Positions 1-5,210 of a stretch of 6,770 nucleotides of DNA are shown piece by piece; the first letter of the stretch is position 1, and the number at the start of each line of letters is the position of its first letter. Where the stretch lies: assembly GCA_029938515.1 (NCBI GenBank), contig JAOZUU010000161.1, positions 1-6,770 of the forward strand. Direction: 5' to 3'. Made by a program: the position numbers and the translations under genes. The notes under the pieces were generated by a model. That model searched no databases. It was given only the letters and a program-made list of their open reading frames with translations, and had not been told where the DNA came from. This DNA is from Desulfobacterales bacterium. Lineage in GTDB: Bacteria > Desulfobacterota > Desulfobacteria > Desulfobacterales > QNYZ01.

Positions 1-965
1 TTGCGCTGCTGAAAATAGGCGTACAGGTTTTCAAATAATCGGAACCCTTCCGTCATGCGTTGGCCATCGTTCGGCCGGGAGGCCGTAAGACCGGTCAAAA
101 GAGCGTTGAAACCGTCCGTTTCGGCACGGTCGTATTTGGCGTCTTTCAAGTCGATGTCGTGAATCACTTCGGCCAGGAGGACAAGCGCCCGGTCCTGGAG
201 CTGGAAGCGCTGGCACATGACCTCAAATGTGCACCGATCTCCCTCGTGGGTGTATTCTCCGTCGAACATATCGAAACGAAGCTCGCCCGGCGCGGGAGTA
301 TATGGCGTTGCGTCGACGAATTTAAAAATCGCTGCATTGTCCACAAAACGCCGGATCAACCAGCCGCACGCAATGCGGTCGACAAAGAGATTTTTTCGTG
401 TCACCCAGATTTTCCCTTTCAGTTTGTCGACCCCATCCTTAACGGCGGTCGCGGCTGATGCTTGACCCGACAAACGGGCCGTCAAGTCCTTGATCAAGAT
501 TTCTGCACCCCCCCGCTCCGGTGCTTGAAAAAAATCGATGGCCCCAACTTCATCCAGGCGGCGCTGCAGTCTGGACACTTGCGCCGGCCCCTTCGCCGCC
601 GGGTCCCGGGGATCGTTTTGACCGGAAGACCAGTCGACGCGCAAACAATTGGCATCCTGGATAATCTTTTCGTAATCCGACTTGCGCGCATTTCGAAACA
701 AGGCGACGACCTGTTCATCGGTTAGACCTTCCACAAATCGCGCCTCGGAAATAGACCCGTCCCCACCGCCTGCGACAATTTCCTTGAGCGTCCAGCTCAG
801 ATCCTCACGCGACTGTTCGGAAACGGGCATGGCGTAGACCGATTGTTTGATGGCCACAGCACCCACCTGCTGCAACCGCCGCCAGATTTTCACCCGCAGG
901 GCGTTGGGCTTGGGGGGGATCCGGTGGATCAAAAGCAGCCACTTTCCTGGATTGTTGCGTATCAT
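1..965 (-). CDS. chrB: Chromate resistance protein ChrB, C-terminal end cut by the left window edge
   Basis: The reverse strand is open from an ATG at 965 to the window edge (321 codons, no stop), so only the last few residues should be missing from a family usually a little over 300 aa. The N-terminal part (about residues 5-150, starting WLLLIHRIPPKPNALRVKIW) resembles the ChrB N-terminal domain. From W187 the protein matches the ChrB C-terminal domain: WVTRKNLFVDRIACGWLIRR (187-206), FDMFDGEYTHEGDRCTFEV (231-249) and EVIHDIDLKDAKY (266-278), rich in conserved Asp, Glu, His and Cys. ChrB proteins are known as chromate-responsive regulators or accessory factors, usually encoded just before the ChrA chromate efflux pump; chrA would lie off the left edge, which is inference. 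An in-frame TAA lies 24 nt before the ATG. GGAA lies about 7 nt before the ATG as a weak ribosome site. The frame is intact across G7 and C7 runs. Base composition is clearly GC-richer than the adjacent toxin-antitoxin pair. Confidence 0.93.
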   Translation of the reverse strand, partial: MIRNNPGKWLLLIHRIPPKPNALRVKIWRRLQQVGAVAIKQSVYAMPVSEQSREDLSWTLKEIVAGGGDGSISEARFVEGLTDEQVVALFRNARKSDYEKIIQDANCLRVDWSSGQNDPRDPAAKGPAQVSRLQRRLDEVGAIDFFQAPERGGAEILIKDLTARLSGQASAATAVKDGVDKLKGKIWVTRKNLFVDRIACGWLIRRFVDNAAIFKFVDATPYTPAPGELRFDMFDGEYTHEGDRCTFEVMCQRFQLQDRALVLLAEVIHDIDLKDAKYDRAETDGFNALLTGLTASRPNDGQRMTEGFRLFENLYAYFQQR

Positions 966-983
966 TATTAATTCCAAGCACGA

Positions 984-1014
984 TTGTTACTAATATAATG
1001 TAACAACTGTTACA
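984..1014. promoter_or_regulatory. Candidate operator in the chrB promoter: three TGTTAC half-sites
   Basis: TTGTTAC (984-990) and GTAACAA (1000-1006) form a perfect 7-bp inverted repeat with a 9-bp spacer. The middle half-site also pairs with a third, as TGTAAC (999-1004) and GTTACA (1009-1014) separated by 4 bp. The cluster covers the -10 element, the promoter spacer and the predicted start site of chrB, where a bound repressor would block transcription. ChrB proteins have been reported to repress chromate operons, so autoregulation is possible, but the binding protein cannot be named from sequence. Confidence 0.5.
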
Positions 1015-1023
1015 CATTGTCAA
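995..1023 (-). promoter_or_regulatory. Predicted sigma70-like promoter of chrB
   Basis: On the minus strand a perfect TTGACA (1023-1018) is followed after 17 nt by CATTAT (1000-995), which matches four of six positions of the -10 consensus. Transcription would start near 988, leaving a leader of about 23 nt before the chrB ATG at 965. The assignment rests on sequence match and good geometry only. Confidence 0.62.
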
Positions 1024-1090
1024 GAGCATCTCGAATCAAAAGAGATAATTTGATGTCAATTAAAGATATTTTTCATAAATGCTCTTGACA
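1018..1090. repeat. Perfect 12-bp inverted repeat carrying the -35 boxes of both divergent promoters
   Basis: TGTCAAGAGCAT (1018-1029) and ATGCTCTTGACA (1079-1090) are exact reverse complements separated by 49 AT-rich bases. Each arm ends in the TTGACA -35 hexamer of one divergent promoter, so chrB and the toxin gene start from mirror-image -35 regions with the same upstream ATGCTC. Pairing stops immediately on both sides of the arms. The 49-bp centre contains no gene that I can see. Confidence 0.75.
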
Positions 1091-1113
1091 TGTATATGTG
1101 TATCATATACATT
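1085..1113 (+). promoter_or_regulatory. Predicted sigma70-like promoter of the toxin-antitoxin operon
   Basis: TTGACA (1085-1090) is followed after exactly 17 bp by TACATT (1108-1113; four of six matches to TATAAT). Transcription would begin around 1120, almost at the ATG codons at 1122 and 1125, so the message would be leaderless or nearly so. That fits the absence of any Shine-Dalgarno sequence before the toxin gene. Confidence 0.6.
1090..1112. promoter_or_regulatory. Candidate autoregulatory operator of the toxin-antitoxin operon
   Basis: ATGTATAT (1090-1097) and ATATACAT (1105-1112) form a perfect 8-bp inverted repeat with a 7-bp spacer, filling the space between the -35 and -10 elements. 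A nested smaller repeat, TGTAT (1099-1103) with ATACA (1107-1111), adds a third half-site. Ribbon-helix-helix antitoxins and their toxin complexes usually repress their own promoter through short AT-rich palindromes of this kind, so this is the natural binding site for the antitoxin encoded at 1405-1680. Confidence 0.6.
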
Positions 1114-1121
1114 TGTTATTC

Positions 1122-1421
1122 ATGATGGATAAATTTAACCAATTTACCGGATTTGAATGGGGTGAAGGCAATATCAATAAAAACTTGCACACGCATCAGG
1201 TTGAAAACTGGGAATGCGAACAGATTTTTTTTAACGAACCACTGATTATTTTAGATGATCCGAAGCATTCATATGCAGAAATGCGATGGGCTGCATTTGG
1301 AAAAACGGATGCAGGCAGACGGCTTACCACGATCTTTACAAAACGAGACTGCTTAATAAGAGTCATATCGGCAAGGAATATGAGCCGAAAAGAAAGAACA
1401 TTTTATGAAGAAAATGGGTAA
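1122..1421 (+). CDS. brnT: BrnT-family type II toxin
   Basis: This 99-aa protein matches the BrnT toxin family (RelE-like fold ribonucleases that inhibit translation). Family features seen are the N-terminal FEW (residues 11-13), NLHTHQV (21-27, aligned with the usual N-x-x-KHGV segment), LDDPKHS (44-50), a central glycine-led strand near FGKT (59-62), and the C-terminal signature RVISARNMSRKERTFYEE (80-97). The frame stays open upstream to a GTG at 1098, but that codon lies between the -35 and -10 elements, so I chose the ATG at 1122 (1125 is an equal alternative). No ribosome binding site is visible, which fits near-leaderless translation. The stop overlaps the antitoxin start by 17 bp, the toxin-first order typical of brnTA. 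The composition is much more AT-rich than chrB, which suggests acquisition. Activity is inferred from the family. Confidence 0.92.
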   Translation: MMDKFNQFTGFEWGEGNINKNLHTHQVENWECEQIFFNEPLIILDDPKHSYAEMRWAAFGKTDAGRRLTTIFTKRDCLIRVISARNMSRKERTFYEENG

Positions 1422-1680
1422 GAAAATCCCAAAATTTAAAAATGAGGATGAGGAACGCGAATTTTGGGCGACGCATTCCCCTCTTGATCATTTTGACACC
1501 GAGAATTTTAAGAAAGCTTCATTTCCCAATCTAAAGCCCTCGCTGAAGTCAATTTCGATCCGTTTGCCTGAGGATATGCTAGCCGAACTAAAAATTATAG
1601 CACATAAGAAAGATGTTCCTTATCAGAGTTTAGCAAAGATTTATCTTGCCAGACAAATTTCTTTGGAACGGCGTTCCTAG
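1405..1680 (+). CDS. brnA: CopG/BrnA-family ribbon-helix-helix antitoxin
   Basis: This 91-aa protein is the cognate antitoxin of the preceding BrnT-like toxin. Its N-terminal half carries the signature of the CopG-type antitoxins found next to BrnT: IPKFKNEDEEREFWATHSPL (8-27) followed by SFPNLKPS (39-46). A ribbon-helix-helix DNA-binding domain follows: strand SISIRLP (49-55), helix from EDMLAELKIIAHKKD (56-70), turn VPYQSL (71-76) and helix AKIYLARQI (77-85). In this family the ribbon-helix-helix part dimerises and binds the operon promoter while the other half neutralises the toxin. The start at 1405 lies inside the toxin gene, so translation is probably coupled. The ATG at 1414 is an alternative start. 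The stop lies only 2 bp before the palindromic element at 1683. Confidence 0.92.
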   Translation: MKKMGKKIPKFKNEDEEREFWATHSPLDHFDTENFKKASFPNLKPSLKSISIRLPEDMLAELKIIAHKKDVPYQSLAKIYLARQISLERRS

Positions 1681-1682
1681 CC

Positions 1683-1829
1683 CGAAGCTGTTTCAAAACC
1701 TCAGATCAGGTTCGATGGCAAGGCATGCGAAAAGCGAAAAAGCGAAGCATATTCAATAATATATGAGTATTATAAGCTTTTCGCATAACGCCGCCGGCGG
1801 GCCTTAGATGGGGTTTTGAAACAGCTTCG
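1683..1829. repeat. 147-bp MITE-like palindromic element with 18-bp terminal inverted repeats
   Basis: CGAAGCTGTTTCAAAACC (1683-1700) is repeated exactly in reverse complement at 1812-1829. Inside it, ATGCGAAAAGC (1725-1735) pairs with 1776-1786, AAGGC (1720-1724) pairs with 1801-1805, and a small hairpin (1749-1755 with 1764-1770, one G-T pair) closes the tip. The right arm carries a 14-base insert (1787-1800) ending in the perfect palindrome CCGCCGGCGG. There is no reading frame for a transposase, no clear target duplication and no U-tract, so it is neither an intact insertion sequence nor a classical intrinsic terminator. It sits between convergent genes and could stop transcription from both sides. 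The right terminal repeat overlaps the 3' end of the radical SAM gene. I call it a nonautonomous repeat from structure alone; copies elsewhere in the genome would settle it. Confidence 0.68.
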
Positions 1830-3027
1830 AAACACTATCGCCTTTAGCAGGCCATACCCCGGGGATAATGGTGTTACAGAATCGGCATCGGTTGCCGGTC
1901 AAATTATAGGTGGGGATATAATACCCCTGACGCTCGATCAGCAGTTTGCCGCATTGATGGCAATAGGTGTGATTCCCTTTATGATTGGGCACATTTCCCA
2001 GATAGACATAGTGAATCCCTTCGGCCATGGCGATCTCCCGGAAACGAACCAGGGTCGACACCGGTGTAGGGGGAAGTCGATCGAGCTTGTATCTGGGGAA
2101 AAATCGCAAAAAATGTAGGGGGTGATCCGGGCCCAGATTGTCGAGAATCCATCGGCACATTGCTTTAACCATTTCAGGATCGTCGACATACCCGGGTACC
2201 ACCAGGTTGGTCATCTCAAAATGGATCTTTAATTCGTGCAGGGTCTTAAAGGTGTTTAACACCGGCTCCAGACGACCGCCGTTTAGTTTTCGATAGATGG
2301 CATCACTAAACGATTTCAGATTTACATTGGCGCCGTCCAAAACTTTGCACAGCTCGACCAACGGTTTTTTGTTGATGTATCCGTTGGAAATCCAGAGATT
2401 GGCGAGCCCTTTTTCCCTGGCGAGCCGGGCGGTATCGAGCATGTATTCAAAAAAGGTCGTGGGCTCGGAATAGGTGTAAGCGATGGATACGGCCCCTGCA
2501 TCTTGGGCGGCTTGGACCGCCTCTTTCGGAAAAAGATCGATGTGGCGGATCTCATGGGGCTTCACCTGGGAAATTTCCCAGTTCTGACAATTTAAACAGC
2601 GAAAATTACAGCCGGTCGTTGCCACGGAAAAGGCTTTTGATGTCGGCTTGAAGTGATACAAAGGCTTTTTTTCGATGGGATCGGTGTTGGCGGAACAGGG
2701 GTTGCCGTAGGCCAGGCTGTATAGCTTACCGTTCATGTTAACCCGGGACCGGCAGACGCTGCGGTCGCCCGGCGCCAGAATGCAACGGTTGGGGCAGATG
2801 CCGCACACCACCTTGCCGTCTTTTATTTTTTTATAGCGAAACCCTTCCCGGGACCATTTCCACAATGTTTCCGGCGCGTCGTTCTTGAACACCTGTCCCC
2901 GGATATCGGCCGGCCCGGAGGCATGGCTCTCTTTGTCTCCAAACGGCCAAAACGCCTGGGCTGGACATGCAACCGGTAAAAGTCCGGCGCTACAATATAA
3001 GAATTTTCGGCGGGTTAATCTTTGCAT
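1804..3027 (-). CDS. amrS: AmmeMemoRadiSam system radical SAM enzyme, with Tat signal peptide
   Basis: This 407-aa protein belongs to the AmrS family of radical SAM enzymes, found with Memo and AMMECR1 homologues; the reaction is not settled. The radical SAM [4Fe-4S] motif is C140-NFR-C144-LN-C147, followed by family segments SIAYTYSEPT (181-190), WISNGYINKKPL (212-223) and NVNLKSF (234-240). An N-terminal cysteine group (C75, C78, C82, C92) precedes the core, and two CxxC pairs (356/359 and 381/384) form a likely zinc ribbon before IPGVW. The protein opens with a twin-arginine signal, LTRRKFL (4-10), a hydrophobic stretch and an AQA cleavage site near residue 25. The ATG at 3027 is chosen because the Tat motif follows directly; a longer open frame would run deep into the upstream gene. 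It overlaps that gene by 13 bp and lacks a good ribosome site, indicating coupling. The final 7-8 residues are encoded by the palindromic element. Confidence 0.93.
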   Translation of the reverse strand: MQRLTRRKFLYCSAGLLPVACPAQAFWPFGDKESHASGPADIRGQVFKNDAPETLWKWSREGFRYKKIKDGKVVCGICPNRCILAPGDRSVCRSRVNMNGKLYSLAYGNPCSANTDPIEKKPLYHFKPTSKAFSVATTGCNFRCLNCQNWEISQVKPHEIRHIDLFPKEAVQAAQDAGAVSIAYTYSEPTTFFEYMLDTARLAREKGLANLWISNGYINKKPLVELCKVLDGANVNLKSFSDAIYRKLNGGRLEPVLNTFKTLHELKIHFEMTNLVVPGYVDDPEMVKAMCRWILDNLGPDHPLHFLRFFPRYKLDRLPPTPVSTLVRFREIAMAEGIHYVYLGNVPNHKGNHTYCHQCGKLLIERQGYYIPTYNLTGNRCRFCNTIIPGVWPAKGDSVSKLFQNPI

Positions 3028-5210
3028 AGACTTATTCTTGGATATTGGGTCGATACCACCATTAAACTGATGCTTTTTAGGGCAATCAGGCCCGCTACCG
3101 CCCAGATGATGCCAAAATAGGGAATCAACACCACGCTGGTGAAGAGAATCCCGACGGCCGCTCCGATCAGATCGGCCGAAAATGTCCTTGCCACGGCGGA
3201 ATTGCCGCCCCCTCTCAATGCCAGGGCCACCGGAAACTGAAACCCACATAACAAAGATATCACAAAGCCAAAGCCAAGATAGACGGTCACCGGCAATCGG
3301 TCTCCTCCCAGCCAAATCGCAGGAATCAATATCCCCATTAGAATGATCAGGAGTCCATCGGTAATGCCGATAAGCCTTATTCCATGACCGCTGAGTCTGT
3401 TACCCAAAAAGGCACCGGGCATGAGACCTGCCAGGAACACGGTGACGATCAAACCGATCTGAAAATAAATATAACCGAAAAAGATCTCAAAAACAAATAT
3501 GATGATGATTTCGCTTCCCATGACCATGGCCCCGGTGGAAAAAAGAACAAATTCCTCCTTTGTGATGAAGATGAAATAGATCAGACACAGGATGGAGAGC
3601 ACGCCAAAAAAGCCCACCGGAGACGTGGCGAATTTAGCGAACCACTGGGAAAACATCAGCCGGATCAGCCGGGGCGAACCATCACTATTTTTGGGGGTGG
3701 CGGGATCGACCGCCTCATTTAAATATTTAATCCGTTCTTTGGTCAGATTGCCATAAAAAAAGGCGTGAACATAGCGGGTGGATATCTTTTTTTGGGCAAG
3801 GCGCGTTGGGATATCCGGTTCAATGGGCAACGAACGACAAATAAAGAAGATCTTAAGGCCCGGTAAAAGGAGAATATGTTCAAAATAATCCGCGACGGTA
3901 TTGTAAAGGGATGAAAGCTTCTGGCGCTGGGGTTCGGCCAGGTAATTGTCAAACCCTTGAATGGAGAAGCTCAATACCCCGTTGGGTGCCAGATGGTTTT
4001 TGGCCAGTTTGAAAAAACGATCGGTGAAGAACCGGTTGATCTGAAAAGTCGTCGGCTCGGGCAGATTGATGATGATGGCGTCATAGATCTTGTCTGAATC
4101 CGCCAAAAAAGCCCGTCCGTCCCGATGGATGACGTTCAGGCCGGAAATTTTTTTGATCAGACCGAAATTAAAGAGGACCTCGCTGACTTCAGGATCCAGT
4201 TCCACATAATCAACGGTTTCAGGTTTATATTTTTCGATCTCCGCCATCATGCCGCCTTCAGCCGAAATGAGCAGTATATGTTGGACCCGGTTTATTTGGG
4301 ACAGGGGATAGTGTATCGCCTCCTCCGCCATGTTCACATTCTGATTGCTGAACAGGGGGATTCCGTCCGATAACAGCGTATACTGTTCGGCGTCCTGATG
4401 CACCGCAACGCGCCCATAGCGGGATTCGCTGCAATAAACCAATTTACCCACGGCAGGTTTCAAAGTTGCCCGCTCGAGAAAGACACCTGACAGCAGAATA
4501 CTGAAGGCGATTCCCGCGCCGAGAAAAACGACTAGGGATCTTCTTGAAAAAAGAAGACAGGTGACGAAAATAAGGGGCAGATTGGCAAGAAAGATCGCCC
4601 AAAAAGGGGTGACCAGGTAGACCAGTACAAATGAAAACAGGGCCCCGCCGGCTGTGTCGCCCAGATTGTCCGTTATATAGATGCGGGCACCGGGATAGGC
4701 CGGGGTGTCATTTCTTAAAACAAAAAGGCTGTAGGGTAAAACAAAACCGACCAGCAGGGTGTAAGGGGCAATGGTAAAAAAAGTATAGGCCAGGGTCGGG
4801 TAAAATCCCACCGAGCTGCCAGGAATAAAGAAGATATCCCTGAACTCCCGAATGGCCAGAATCTGTACGGTTGAGAAGGCGGCCAGAAGCAATGAAAGCC
4901 AGGCCAGCCGATCGATGGTGGCCCGCTGGATCTTGTTCCGGAACCAGATCTTATTCTGAAACCGGCCGGTTGACCGCTGATCCGTCACCTGATTCCCGAG
5001 GCTCGCCAACAAGGTTCCCAGGCCGCCTAAAATCAGCCAACAAAAGAAGATCAGTGCGATGACAAACTCGTTACCGTCAAATTGAGCTAAAAATTCGCGA
5101 ATGGTCACCAGCTGGGTCACCACCGAGGAGATCCCCGTGGCGATGACGACCCGAATGATGGCGCGCTCATTTTTTTTCTTCAAAGTATTGAACCTGGTAG
5201 GTCGATACAT
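3015..5210 (-). CDS. Polytopic membrane protein with a spermidine-synthase-like Rossmann domain
   Basis: This 731-aa protein has the architecture of fused transporter-like/spermidine synthase proteins. I count seven hydrophobic segments (about residues 18-244), a soluble spermidine-synthase-like domain (about 255-520) and seven more segments (about 530-720). The Rossmann part shows ISAEGG (315-320) in place of the usual GGGDG loop, YVELDP (335-340) with the ribose-binding acidic residue E337, and RDG (363-365). Where spermidine synthases have a catalytic Asp after the IIVD strand, this protein reads IIINLPEPTT (379-388), so ordinary aminopropyl transfer is unlikely. Arg/Lys-rich loops (73-101, 223-224, 604-612) fit an N-in topology that puts the soluble domain outside the cytoplasm. 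The start is uncertain: ATG at 5210 overlaps the upstream gene by 44 bp and has no ribosome site; TTG at 5183 has AGG nine bases before it. The substrate is unknown. Confidence 0.85.
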   Translation of the reverse strand: MYRPTRFNTLKKKNERAIIRVVIATGISSVVTQLVTIREFLAQFDGNEFVIALIFFCWLILGGLGTLLASLGNQVTDQRSTGRFQNKIWFRNKIQRATIDRLAWLSLLLAAFSTVQILAIREFRDIFFIPGSSVGFYPTLAYTFFTIAPYTLLVGFVLPYSLFVLRNDTPAYPGARIYITDNLGDTAGGALFSFVLVYLVTPFWAIFLANLPLIFVTCLLFSRRSLVVFLGAGIAFSILLSGVFLERATLKPAVGKLVYCSESRYGRVAVHQDAEQYTLLSDGIPLFSNQNVNMAEEAIHYPLSQINRVQHILLISAEGGMMAEIEKYKPETVDYVELDPEVSEVLFNFGLIKKISGLNVIHRDGRAFLADSDKIYDAIIINLPEPTTFQINRFFTDRFFKLAKNHLAPNGVLSFSIQGFDNYLAEPQRQKLSSLYNTVADYFEHILLLPGLKIFFICRSLPIEPDIPTRLAQKKISTRYVHAFFYGNLTKERIKYLNEAVDPATPKNSDGSPRLIRLMFSQWFAKFATSPVGFFGVLSILCLIYFIFITKEEFVLFSTGAMVMGSEIIIIFVFEIFFGYIYFQIGLIVTVFLAGLMPGAFLGNRLSGHGIRLIGITDGLLIILMGILIPAIWLGGDRLPVTVYLGFGFVISLLCGFQFPVALALRGGGNSAVARTFSADLIGAAVGILFTSVVLIPYFGIIWAVAGLIALKSISLMVVSTQYPRISLCKD

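Noticed and set aside
60..725. Plus-strand open frames across 60-458, 217-465 and 462-725
   Set aside because: They are antisense to chrB, whose protein has clear family motifs throughout; the plus-strand translations show none.
1098..1121. Longer toxin starting at GTG 1098
   Set aside because: The GTG lies between the predicted -35 and -10 elements and inside the operator, has no ribosome site, and the extra residues do not resemble the BrnT family.
1725..1786. Rho-independent terminator formed by the 11-bp stem
   Set aside because: No T-tract follows the stem on either strand, so it is listed only as part of the palindromic element.
1816..2118. Plus-strand open frame antisense to the end of amrS
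   Set aside because: It has no recognisable motif or ribosome site and covers the conserved cysteine-rich end of AmrS on the other strand.
2965..2967. Lipoprotein modification of AmrS at C21
   Set aside because: The residues before the Cys are L-P-V-A; proline at -3 does not fit the lipobox, and an AQA peptidase site follows at 23-25.
3028..3315. A 96-residue N-terminal extension of the radical SAM protein
   Set aside because: The added sequence lies wholly inside the membrane-protein gene in another frame, shows no family similarity and would bury the Tat signal.
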